Translations under genes and position numbers: made by a program
The notes under the pieces: generated by a model
Database searches by the model: none
What the model was told of the DNA's origin: nothing
Seen by the model: the letters and a program-made list of their open reading frames with translations, nothing else
Assembly: GCA_902768125.1 (NCBI GenBank)
Contig: CACXKA010000006.1
Coordinates: forward strand, 124,001-188,000
From: an uncultured Bacteroidales bacterium
GTDB taxonomy: Bacteria; Bacteroidota; Bacteroidia; Bacteroidales; Bacteroidaceae
Direction of reading: 5' to 3'
Length of the DNA stretch: 64,000 nt
In this document: piece after piece, positions 45,363-52,781 of the stretch
How positions within the stretch are numbered: position 1 is the first letter of the stretch
Layout of the letters: each line of letters opens with the position of its first letter

Positions 45363-47720
45363 ATGAAAGGACTGCTCACCATCATCCTCTTGGCATGGGT
45401 GTCATTCGCTCATGCTCAAGAGGATGTTGTGTCTTATACGGAGGGCGTCATCACCTCCGAGTTCGTCGGGGAAGCCACTATGAAGCGTGACCTCCTGCAG
45501 ATGTTGGCAGATTTCTCCCAGTATATGGTCAACGACTTTCAGCCGTGTGAATATCCTAACGAAAAAGGAGAGGAATGCGGCTGTTTCAAGGGAGAGAACA
45601 CGATGGCGAATGACGAACGGGGTGTACGTCCAAATGCCGACCTCAGCATGGTTTGTGCTTTCCTCGTCAAGTATGGAAAGCCAGCAGGAGTGACCCTTCC
45701 TGAAGGTGTCACTTGGGCAAAGATTGAGGAGATGGCGATGAAGTCATTGATCTTTGCCTATTCCACCCACAAAGCCAACCGTCTTAAGGTGTGCAAGGGC
45801 AACAACTATTGGGGTTCCGTCTCCGATGCCGACCACGTATGGGAGTCCTCCCTCTGGGCGATGTCGGTTGCCTATTCCGCCTTTTTCCAATGGGACAAGC
45901 TCAGCGACACCCAGAAAGGTTACATCTATGCCTTGCTGAAAGCCGAATGCAACTACGAGCTGGAACGCTCTATCCCTACAGGTTATGCAGGCGACACCAA
46001 AGCAGAAGAGAATGGTTGGGAAGCCGATGTGTTGGCTGCCACACTCGGATTGTTCCCCAACGACCCATTGGCACCTCGATGGTTCGAACGATTGAGGAAG
46101 TTTGCCATCAACAGCTACTCACACCCTTCCGACCAGCAGAACCACACCATCATCGACCCTTGGTACGACAACAAGAGCGTTACCGACCTCTACCAAGGGC
46201 AGAATCTCTACGATGACTATTCTCTCCAGAACCATAACCTCTTCCACACCTCCTATCAGAATGTAGTGCAACAAGAGTTAGGTGAGGCGGCATTAGCACT
46301 CAAGATGTTCCAGCAAGGGCTGCATGGCACAGAACGCTGGAAGACTCGTGCCCTGATGCACCACAACCAAGAAGTGCAGGACAGCATCCTCAACTGGCTT
46401 GCCCTCCCCGACGGCGAACTGGCGATGCCCAACGGCAACGACTGGAGCCTGTTCCTCTACGACCAAATCACCTCTTACTCCACCCTTGCCTGTTTCCTGC
46501 AAGACCCCAACGCGTTGATGCTGGAGAATCAGGCTTACAAGTACATCAAGGCGCGTCAGAAGACCACCCCCGACGGTTCGTGGCTCTTGCGTCCCGATGT
46601 GGGCGCCCGACGCATGGGTGTGGAGGCGCATCGTGTGATGATGACTTTCTTGATGCATGAGGTGCTTCCCACCGCTCAGCTCACTCCCACCGCATGGGAG
46701 GATTTCAACAAGACCTACGGCAAAGCAAAGCTGATTCCTTGCCAGAACATCGTGCGTGCTGCCACTGACGACCGCTTCACCTGCTTCTCATGGAGCGAAG
46801 GCTTGAAGTCCTATACAGGCTACTTTGCAGCCAACAGTCCCGACAAGAACAAGATAGTGGTGCCCTATCGTGCCAACAACACGGGCAATCTCCTCGGCTG
46901 GTACGAAGTGGAGGGCAAACGAACCAACGCCACCCCTGTGGTGAGCGGCATCTATCAGTTTCAGGGCAACAGTTACGTGATGAACGGCGAGTTGAACACC
47001 AACGACGGCACCCTCAACCACCGCTTCGTCCTCTACTCCACCCCTGAGAATGCCCTCATCTATCTCGACCAAGTGACTGCCAATGCCAATGCCACCATCA
47101 CCGCCGCCAAAGGAGGTCTTCTCGCCATCTCCACCGACGAACTCATGAAGACCACCCGTACTTTATATTATAAGAACGGGAAACAGACAACCGATGGTTC
47201 CCAGCTAATCACCTTTGACAGTCCTTGGGTGAATATCGACAACGAATTAGGCGTTATTAACGATAACCATAACCTTAACCATAACTCTAAACCCTCAACC
47301 CTAAACTCTCAACCCAACATCGCTTTCGGTGATCGCACTTCCAACAACTCTATCTTCACCTCCAAGCTTTATCCCCTTTACAGCGACACCCGTTGTGAGG
47401 TCAAGGCTGGAGAAATGGTGGATGCACGCAATCTTGTCTATTACAGCCGCATCAATGCCAAGAAGACCCAGAAGATGGCATCCAAACTTGTTTCCCTGAA
47501 AGACCAGTTGCCCGAAGGTTGGAATGGGGTGATGGTGCCTGATGCCCACCATTCCTATATCATCATCAGCAACTTCAAAGGCGAGAACACAGCCACCCTC
47601 ACCCACTTGAAACTAAAAGGTTGGACGCCAGTGTTCCCTGAAACCACTCACCTCAAAAAAAATGGTTCCACCCTCACCTTACAGGTGGAGCAGAACCATT
47701 CTGTCGTATTTATCCGTTAA
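45363..47720 (+). CDS. Large secreted protein, alpha/alpha-toroid plus beta-sandwich, function unknown
   Basis: From the ATG at 45363 the 785-residue protein has a clear signal peptide (LLTIILLAWVSFAHAQ). Residues about 40-440 are helical with many Trp and His residues (NNYWGSVSDADHVWESSLWA), like the toroid folds of polysaccharide lyases and some glycosidases; residues about 450-785 are mainly beta-strand. I cannot assign a named family, so a lyase-like role is only a suggestion. An Asn/Pro-rich insertion (NDNHNLNHNSKPSTLNSQPN) at about 635-655 is encoded by a microrepeat at 47259-47324. It starts six bases after the aminotransferase stop. Confidence 0.6.
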   Translation: MKGLLTIILLAWVSFAHAQEDVVSYTEGVITSEFVGEATMKRDLLQMLADFSQYMVNDFQPCEYPNEKGEECGCFKGENTMANDERGVRPNADLSMVCAFLVKYGKPAGVTLPEGVTWAKIEEMAMKSLIFAYSTHKANRLKVCKGNNYWGSVSDADHVWESSLWAMSVAYSAFFQWDKLSDTQKGYIYALLKAECNYELERSIPTGYAGDTKAEENGWEADVLAATLGLFPNDPLAPRWFERLRKFAINSYSHPSDQQNHTIIDPWYDNKSVTDLYQGQNLYDDYSLQNHNLFHTSYQNVVQQELGEAALALKMFQQGLHGTERWKTRALMHHNQEVQDSILNWLALPDGELAMPNGNDWSLFLYDQITSYSTLACFLQDPNALMLENQAYKYIKARQKTTPDGSWLLRPDVGARRMGVEAHRVMMTFLMHEVLPTAQLTPTAWEDFNKTYGKAKLIPCQNIVRAATDDRFTCFSWSEGLKSYTGYFAANSPDKNKIVVPYRANNTGNLLGWYEVEGKRTNATPVVSGIYQFQGNSYVMNGELNTNDGTLNHRFVLYSTPENALIYLDQVTANANATITAAKGGLLAISTDELMKTTRTLYYKNGKQTTDGSQLITFDSPWVNIDNELGVINDNHNLNHNSKPSTLNSQPNIAFGDRTSNNSIFTSKLYPLYSDTRCEVKAGEMVDARNLVYYSRINAKKTQKMASKLVSLKDQLPEGWNGVMVPDAHHSYIIISNFKGENTATLTHLKLKGWTPVFPETTHLKKNGSTLTLQVEQNHSVVFIR
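47259..47324. repeat. 6-7 base microrepeat inside a coding region
   Basis: Units ATAACC, ATAACC, TTAACC, then ATAACTC, TAAACCC, TCAACCC, TAAACTC, TCAACCC follow each other without breaking the frame. Confidence 0.8.
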
Positions 47721-47750
47721 TAAATCGTCCAGCGTATGGACTGGAACTGA

Positions 47751-48614
47751 TTATCCGTAGATAATCTTACCCGTTTCCTTATCGGTGTTCTCCTCGATGA
47801 AGGACTTGTTGTACTGAGTCATACCACGGAGCGACATACCCATGTTGGAGAAACCGCCATCGTGGAAGAGCGTCTGCATGGTCACCTTCTTGGTGAGGTC
47901 AGAGAACATCACGATGCAGTAGTCAGCACACTCGTCAGCACTTGCATTGCCCAGTGGAGACATGCGGTCAGAGAAATCGTAGAGACCATCGAAGCCCTTG
48001 ATGCCTGAACCAGCAGTCGTATAAGTAGGCGACTGGCTGATGGTGTTCACGCGCACACCCTTCTCGCGACCATAGATGTAGCCGAAGGAACGGGCGATAG
48101 ATTCCAAGAGAGACTTCGCGTCAGCCATATCGTTATAACCGAAGAATGTGCGGTGACTTGCCACATAAGTGAGTGCCAGCACACTGGCATTCTCCTCCAG
48201 CGCATCCATCTTCTTAGCTACCTGCAACATCTTGTGGAACGAAATCGCAGAGATGTCCAGCGTCTTGTCCAAGAGGCTGTAGTCAAGGTCGTCATATGTG
48301 CGCTTCTTTCTCATGTTTGCACTCATGGCACAAGAGTGGAGCACAAAGTCAATCTTGCCACCCAGTGCCTTCTGAGCCTCAGAGAAAAGCATCTCCAAGT
48401 CTTCCACACTCGTGGCGTCGGCAGCGATTACTGCCGCGTTAGTCTTTTCTGCCAGTTCCGCGATGGTACCCATACGGCAGGCAACAGCTGTATTGGTAAG
48501 TACTATCTGTGCACCTTCTTCGTAAGCACGTTCTGCCACCTTCCAAGCGATGGACTGATCGTTCAATGCACCAAAAATGATTCCTCTCTTTCCTTTCAGC
48601 AAATTATAAGCCAT
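47751..48614 (-). CDS. fabI: Enoyl-ACP reductase (NADH)
   Basis: FabI carries out the last step of each fatty-acid elongation cycle and is the triclosan target. The 287-residue SDR protein has the FabI-type nucleotide site GIIFGALNDQSIAWKVA and the catalytic Tyr-X6-Lys (Y160, K167 in YNDMADAK). It converges with the unknown secreted-protein gene; a small hairpin GTCCA/TGGAC lies between them. A complete promoter is seen upstream. Confidence 0.95.
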   Translation of the reverse strand: MAYNLLKGKRGIIFGALNDQSIAWKVAERAYEEGAQIVLTNTAVACRMGTIAELAEKTNAAVIAADATSVEDLEMLFSEAQKALGGKIDFVLHSCAMSANMRKKRTYDDLDYSLLDKTLDISAISFHKMLQVAKKMDALEENASVLALTYVASHRTFFGYNDMADAKSLLESIARSFGYIYGREKGVRVNTISQSPTYTTAGSGIKGFDGLYDFSDRMSPLGNASADECADYCIVMFSDLTKKVTMQTLFHDGGFSNMGMSLRGMTQYNKSFIEENTDKETGKIIYG

Positions 48615-48675
48615 AATTCGTTTTTTTACCTATTAATAATATTATCCTGTTCTCTGTGTAAATCAATTACGGCTG

Positions 48676-48706
48676 CAAAGGTACGAATAAGTGAGCACAA
48701 TACAAA
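48676..48706 (-). promoter_or_regulatory. Promoter of fabI
   Basis: On the minus strand TTTG (48703-48706) and TACCTTTG (48676-48683) are 19 bases apart. Confidence 0.75.
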
Positions 48707-48772
48707 GGAAAAACGAAAGTTTTTACTTTTATTGTCGAACGAAAGTACTTTGGGCGCAGCCAACGGTACGAA

Positions 48773-48856
48773 GAAAAGTGAAAAGTGAAAAGTGGAAAGT
48801 GAAAAATCTCAGTTTCCAGCACCCTAAAACAGCCTAAAACGGGGTGTTTTCACTTT
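48773..48856. repeat. Heptamer array with nested hairpin
   Basis: GAAAAGT-type units at 48773-48806 lead into GTGAAAAATCTCAGTTTCC. AAAGTGAAAA (48797-48806) pairs with TTTTCACTTT (48847-48856) and CACCC (48820-48824) with GGGTG (48842-48846). It lies in the 348-base gap between the divergent fabI gene and tRNA-Met. Confidence 0.8.
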
Positions 48857-48902
48857 TTGTCCGCCACTTTTGTCCGTTTTTCCAAAAAAAATCTTTATTT
48901 AT

Positions 48903-48933
48903 TTTGTCATGTCCAAAATTTGCGCTACCTTTG
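48903..48933 (+). promoter_or_regulatory. Promoter of tRNA-Met
   Basis: TTTG at 48903-48906 and TACCTTTG at 48926-48933, spacing 19. Confidence 0.75.
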
Positions 48934-48962
48934 CACTCGCTAACGGAAAAAGCCGTAGTGAT

Positions 48963-49039
48963 GGCGGGGTAGCTCAGCTGGTTAGAGCGTCGGATTCATA
49001 ATCCGGAGGTCGAGGGTTCGAGCCCCTCCCCCGCTACCA
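48963..49039 (+). tRNA. tRNA with anticodon CAT (elongator Met most likely)
   Basis: Acceptor GGCGGGG pairs with CCCCGCT (one G-U), D arm AGCTCAGCTGGTTAGAGC, anticodon stem around TTCATAA, T arm with GGTTCGAGCCC. An encoded CCA follows at 49037-49039. It lacks initiator features such as the three G-C pairs of the anticodon stem; a lysidine-modified Ile tRNA cannot be excluded by eye. Confidence 0.92.
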
Positions 49040-49042
49040 AAG

Positions 49043-49076
49043 AAGAGGTCATGCAATGATGCGCGACCTCTTTTTT
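49043..49076 (+). terminator. Terminator after tRNA-Met
   Basis: AAGAGGTC pairs with GACCTCTT, with an inner GCA/TGC, followed by six T. Confidence 0.9.
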
Positions 49077-49208
49077 ATTGTCGCAACTGTAACTGTCATG
49101 CTCGCCTGTCTTTTGTCCTTGTAGAGAAAAACTCGTTTTAAAACAACGCCGTTGTTTTGCCTTTCCTACACCGATGTTTTGATGAAACAATGGTGTTGTT
49201 TTGTGATC

Positions 49209-49790
49209 TTAGAGTTCCCCTACATCAACGAGTCCATTCATCACGACATAGAGGATGATGTCGGCAAGGGAACGGGCACGGAGTTTCTCCATGATGTTCT
49301 TGCGATGGGTGATGGCTGTGGTGAGACTGATGTTGAGACGATCGGCAATCTCTTTGTTGATATGACCTTTGGCAAGGAGTATCGCCACCTCAACCTCACG
49401 GGCGGAAAGGGAGATGTTTTTCTCTTCCCTTCTTCCCATTGGGGAGGGAGGGCCAGCAGGGTGTCCCTGACGATGGACGGCAAGGAGAGACTTGACCAAT
49501 GCCTGTTCGGTCTGACAGACATTCAGGGTGGGCACTCCCGATATCTGCAAGTCACCATTGACCAGCACGATGGCACGACGAGACTGCTCACGGAAATAAG
49601 CGGCATGCTCGAAATAGAGGCGTGAAGCCACGAAATAGTGAACGAACTGCCCCTGGTCAGCGGCTTGCAGTTCGTCGAAAGAGACAAAGATATGCACATC
49701 AGCCACAGGTATGAGGTCAGACAGGATAGGCTGCAACCCCAAGGCAGCTAAGATGTTGGAATCTACGATGGCTATTTCGAAATGCGGCAT
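49209..49790 (-). CDS. LuxR/NarL-type response-regulator-like transcription factor
   Basis: The 193-residue protein has a receiver-like N-terminal half (about 1-105, EIAIVDSNILAALGLQPIL) that lacks the usual second acidic residue pair and a clear phospho-Asp/Lys set, and a C-terminal LuxR HTH (about 128-190, LSAREVEVAILLAKGHINKE). It may bind DNA without classical phosphorylation. The linker around residues 113-121 (AGPPSPMGRR) is encoded by a C/G-rich palindrome also seen elsewhere. The gene diverges from mutY. No sensor kinase is adjacent. Confidence 0.82.
   Translation of the reverse strand: MPHFEIAIVDSNILAALGLQPILSDLIPVADVHIFVSFDELQAADQGQFVHYFVASRLYFEHAAYFREQSRRAIVLVNGDLQISGVPTLNVCQTEQALVKSLLAVHRQGHPAGPPSPMGRREEKNISLSAREVEVAILLAKGHINKEIADRLNISLTTAITHRKNIMEKLRARSLADIILYVVMNGLVDVGEL
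49427..49452. repeat. REP-like palindrome in the LuxR-gene linker
   Basis: CCCTTCTTCCCATTGGGGAG and the following GGGAGGG resemble the right REP arm at 29915-29948 and lie between the two domains of the protein. Confidence 0.6.
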
Positions 49791-49809
49791 ATACGTTCAT
49801 TTTTCGATG

Positions 49810-49817
49810 CAAAGGTA
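49810..49817 (-). promoter_or_regulatory. -7 box of the LuxR gene
   Basis: Minus-strand TACCTTTG about 20 bases before the ATG; the -33 region falls in the heptamer array. Confidence 0.6.
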
Positions 49818-49821
49818 GCGA

Positions 49822-49924
49822 AAAAAACTAAAAACTAAAAACTAAAAACTAAAAGTTAGTGTTACTGACCCATCGAAACAGCAGGATACTTATACTTTTA
49901 ACTTTTAACTTTTAGTTTTTAACT
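49822..49924. repeat. Inverted heptamer arrays between LuxR and mutY
   Basis: AACTAAA-type units on the left (49822-49856) and their reverse complements on the right (49891-49924) flank a core with GTTACTGACCCATCG at 49861-49875. The arrays occupy the whole divergent promoter region. Confidence 0.85.
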
Positions 49925-49934
49925 TAAAAAGATT

Positions 49935-49942
49935 TACCTTTG
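49935..49942 (+). promoter_or_regulatory. -7 box overlapping the mutY start region
   Basis: TACCTTTG ends four bases before the mutY ATG, so the transcript should start at or just after the start codon. Confidence 0.6.
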
Positions 49943-49946
49943 CACC

Positions 49947-50987
49947 ATGTTTACGACCACACTACTCGACTGGTTTGCCCAGCATGGGCGCGACCTTCCT
50001 TGGCGACACACGAAAGACCCGTATGCCATCTGGCTCAGCGAAATCATCCTGCAACAGACTCGCATTCAGCAGGGGATGGATTATTGGCTGCGCTTCATGC
50101 AACGATGGCCCAAGGTGGAGGATTTGGCGAGTGCAACGGAGGATGAGGTGTTGCGAATGTGGCAAGGTCTGGGTTATTACAGTCGGGCACGAAACTTGCA
50201 TACCGCTGCCCGGCAAATTGTGGCTCAAGGCGGTTTCCCCACCACGCTCGAGGGCATCAAGCAATTGAAGGGTGTGGGCGACTACACGGCTGCTGCCATT
50301 GGCTCCATCGCTTTCGGATTGCCTGCCGCTGTAGTGGATGGCAATGTATATCGGGTGCTTGCCCGTCATTATGGCATCGACACGCCCATCAACACGACGC
50401 AGGGGAAGCGGCTCTTCACGGAGTTGGCACAATCGCTGCTGCCTTCCGACCAACCAGCAGAGTTCAACCAAGCCTTGATGGACTTTGGCGCCATCCAATG
50501 CACCCCCACCTCACCCAAGTGTGTGGTGTGTCCCTTGCAGGAAACTTGTGAGGCACTCCGCACAGGACGCATCGACGAACTGCCTGTGAAGGAGAAGAAG
50601 CTGACCATCCAAACGGTACGCCTCACGTACATATATATAAGATGTAAGGGCAAGACCACCATCCACAAACGTCCTGCAGGGGGCATCTGGCAAGGGTTGT
50701 GGGAACCATATGCTCCCCAGTCCCCAAAGGGGGAGGCTATTCAAGATGCTTCCAAACAAACAAACAATGCGGATGACCTCCCCCTTTGGGGGCGGGGGGC
50801 TGTCCTTCTTGCCAAAGACGTGAAGCATGTACTCACCCACCGCATTCTCCTTGCCGACTTCTACTTTTGGGAGACAGACACGCCTCCCAGCCTACCCGAT
50901 GACTATATCTGGGTGAAGGAGAGCGACTTAGACCAGTATGCCGTCCCCCGACTGATTGAGATTCTGCTGGAAAGGCTACCTCGTTGA
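49947..50987 (+). CDS. mutY: Adenine DNA glycosylase MutY
   Basis: MutY removes adenine mispaired with 8-oxoguanine. The 346-residue protein has WLSEIILQQTRIQQG, the HhH LKGVGDYTAAAI near 108-119, the Asp in VVDGNVYRVLARH, and the [4Fe-4S] pattern C-X6-C-X2-C-X5-C near 187-203. The C-terminal NUDIX-like domain that recognises 8-oxoG is present but carries an insertion at about 258-285 (QSPKGEAIQ ... DDLPLWGRG) encoded by a REP pair. The insertion keeps the frame; whether it lowers activity is unknown. Confidence 0.93.
   Translation: MFTTTLLDWFAQHGRDLPWRHTKDPYAIWLSEIILQQTRIQQGMDYWLRFMQRWPKVEDLASATEDEVLRMWQGLGYYSRARNLHTAARQIVAQGGFPTTLEGIKQLKGVGDYTAAAIGSIAFGLPAAVVDGNVYRVLARHYGIDTPINTTQGKRLFTELAQSLLPSDQPAEFNQALMDFGAIQCTPTSPKCVVCPLQETCEALRTGRIDELPVKEKKLTIQTVRLTYIYIRCKGKTTIHKRPAGGIWQGLWEPYAPQSPKGEAIQDASKQTNNADDLPLWGRGAVLLAKDVKHVLTHRILLADFYFWETDTPPSLPDDYIWVKESDLDQYAVPRLIEILLERLPR
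50719..50801. repeat. REP pair inserted within mutY
   Basis: AGTCCCCAAAGGGGGAGG at 50719-50736 and CCTCCCCCTTTGGGGG plus GCGGGGGGCT at 50777-50801 are inverted copies separated by 40 bases. Confidence 0.85.
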
Positions 50988-51058
50988 GAGGGCAAAATAC
51001 TCACTTTTTCGGTGCAAATCCTCACAAATAAGGATTGTGGAGTCAAGAAAAAGTCCGT

Positions 51059-51066
51059 ACCTTTGC
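51059..51066 (+). promoter_or_regulatory. Promoter of the haem-uptake operon
   Basis: TACCTTTG with an ATTG at 51034-51037 about 21 bases upstream; leader about 40 bases. Confidence 0.65.
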
Positions 51067-51106
51067 AGCGTTTTTCTGTTCTCAATCAAAAAATACACAC
51101 AAACAA

Positions 51107-51988
51107 ATGAAAGCTATTAAACTATTCGCAATGATGTTGGTTGCATTGGTCGGCATGACGGCTTGCAGCAACGACGACAACGAGACTAAAAAAAATGTCA
51201 TTGACCCAGTAGAAGGACTCAAAGGTTACATCTTTGTCAGCTCGGGCTACTTCAAGGATTCCTATTATGGCGACCAAGCCACATTGAGCGTGAAGGTCAA
51301 AGACAACCAATACACCATCACCTTCCACGACCCACAATGGGGCGACGTGGATTTCGAGAACGTGGCTATCGACGAGGCGAAGAACACCGTATCGGGTGCT
51401 GGCACGCTGAAGATGAACTATCGTGGCAAGGATGGAAGCTACGACGCTGTCCTCAGCGGCGACGTGAACAATCCTACCATCACCATGCCTGACGTGATGG
51501 GTGGAACCACCATTTCTTTCTTCAAGGGCGACGCTCCATTGGCTTGTCAGTTGCAGGGAAACTACTCAGGCAGCACTTCTGTGATGGTAGGCGACTCTTA
51601 TGGCCCTTACACGGCTGACTTCACCAGCAAGGTGACTGCAAATCCTGACGGCACCATCAATGTGGAGATTCCAGAGCACGTCCTTGAGGGTACTGCCATT
51701 GGCGACCTCACCTTGGGCAAAGTGACCATCAAAAATGTGTATTATGACAGCGCCAAGGAGGACTTCTGCTACCCTTATGGCAAGTTGCAGAAGGAGATGA
51801 TCATGCACTTCAAGGCCGAAAGAGAAGGCACAGTAACAATGGACGGCGATTACAACTTCTCTGAAAACAGCGAGATAGAGGTGAAGCAGACAGCGTCTGG
51901 CATTCAGATCATCAACCGTTTCCAACTAGGCAAGATGCCTTTCCCCATCGTAGCCACTTTCGAAGGAGTGATCCCAAGTGAAAAGTAA
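51107..51988 (+). CDS. Calycin-like beta-barrel lipoprotein
   Basis: From the ATG at 51107 the 293-residue protein has a lipobox MTAC near residue 18. Two similar beta-rich halves follow: VEGLKGYIFVSSGYF to about 145 and LQGNYSGSTSVMVGDSY to the end, suggesting a tandem calycin-like domain of the kind found beside HmuY genes in Bacteroidales. It is probably surface-exposed and may help bind a ligand such as haem; this is inferred from context. It overlaps the hmuY-like start by 11 bases. Confidence 0.65.
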   Translation: MKAIKLFAMMLVALVGMTACSNDDNETKKNVIDPVEGLKGYIFVSSGYFKDSYYGDQATLSVKVKDNQYTITFHDPQWGDVDFENVAIDEAKNTVSGAGTLKMNYRGKDGSYDAVLSGDVNNPTITMPDVMGGTTISFFKGDAPLACQLQGNYSGSTSVMVGDSYGPYTADFTSKVTANPDGTINVEIPEHVLEGTAIGDLTLGKVTIKNVYYDSAKEDFCYPYGKLQKEMIMHFKAEREGTVTMDGDYNFSENSEIEVKQTASGIQIINRFQLGKMPFPIVATFEGVIPSEK

Positions 51989-52709
51989 AGCGCTCTTTCT
52001 CGGACTGCTGTGTTCTCTGACGGCTTGTCATGGGATGTTTGACGACATCTACGACGAGCCGCAGGAGCAGGTGGACATCAAAGAGGGACAACTCTACATT
52101 GATGCCTCCAGCTGGACGGATTGGCACTATATCAACCTAACCGCCACCGAAAACAAGGTGGTGAAGATGAGTATTCCAACCGAAGCCCTCCCATCCCCCA
52201 ACGGGGAGGGGGCTGAGGGTCTTTACACCTACTGGTATGATGTGTTTGGCGAAGGGCTCTCCAAGCACGAATTTCGAGGTTTCACCCCTACCATTTCTCA
52301 ACCTGAACCTGACGAATGGCACATTGCCGTTCATCGCAACAACGTGAGGACGAATGGTGGAGCTGCCTACGAGACCCCCTACACCTCGATGAACGACCTG
52401 CCTGAAAGCAGCGAGGCTTTTGCCAATGCCACTTTCACGGAGGATGTGTGGAACGAACTGGATGTGTGGACGATTCAGGCGCAGATGTTGCAAGGACTAA
52501 TCGGCAATCAGGGCATCAAGGTGAATCCCGTGCTGTCTTTATGGCTCACGGTGAGCTTGCCCCCTGTACCCCCTGTCTTCACGCTGAACAACCACGTGTT
52601 CATCATCAAGTTCAACGATGGCACTTATGGGGCAATCCAACTGGAGAATTATCAGAGTCCGACAGGTGTGAAATGCTGTTTGACGATTAATTATAAGTAC
52701 CCGTATTGA
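51978..52709 (+). CDS. HmuY-family haem-binding lipoprotein
   Basis: The 243-residue protein starts with GTG, which overlaps the previous stop. It has a lipoprotein-type signal (LGLLCSLTAC) and HmuY-family features: WTDWHYINLT near 36-45 and EWHIAVHRNNVRTNGG near 114-129. HmuY-type proteins bind haem at the surface and pass it to a TonB receptor, encoded next. A loop at about residues 69-81 (LPSPNGEGAEG) is encoded by a C/G-rich palindrome and may be an insertion. Axial ligands cannot be identified by eye. Confidence 0.8.
   Translation: MKSKALFLGLLCSLTACHGMFDDIYDEPQEQVDIKEGQLYIDASSWTDWHYINLTATENKVVKMSIPTEALPSPNGEGAEGLYTYWYDVFGEGLSKHEFRGFTPTISQPEPDEWHIAVHRNNVRTNGGAAYETPYTSMNDLPESSEAFANATFTEDVWNELDVWTIQAQMLQGLIGNQGIKVNPVLSLWLTVSLPPVPPVFTLNNHVFIIKFNDGTYGAIQLENYQSPTGVKCCLTINYKYPY
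52186..52222. repeat. REP-like palindrome inside the hmuY-like gene
   Basis: CTCCCATCCCCCAACGGGGA followed by GGGGGCTGAGGGTCT; the GGGTCT end matches the ackA-parC element. Confidence 0.65.
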
Positions 52710-52722
52710 TTTGAGGTTGGAG

Positions 52723-52761
52723 AATTCTTGGCAAGCCAAGCGTGCTAAAGATACGATAAGA
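52723..52761 (+). repeat. 39-base dispersed repeat, copy 2
   Basis: Identical (reverse strand) to 25868-25906, with palindrome CTTGGCAAGCCAAG. It is bracketed by GATTTGAGGTT-type units and lies 20 bases before the TonB receptor ATG. Confidence 0.9.
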
Positions 52762-52781
52762 GATTTGAGGTTTAAGAGAGA

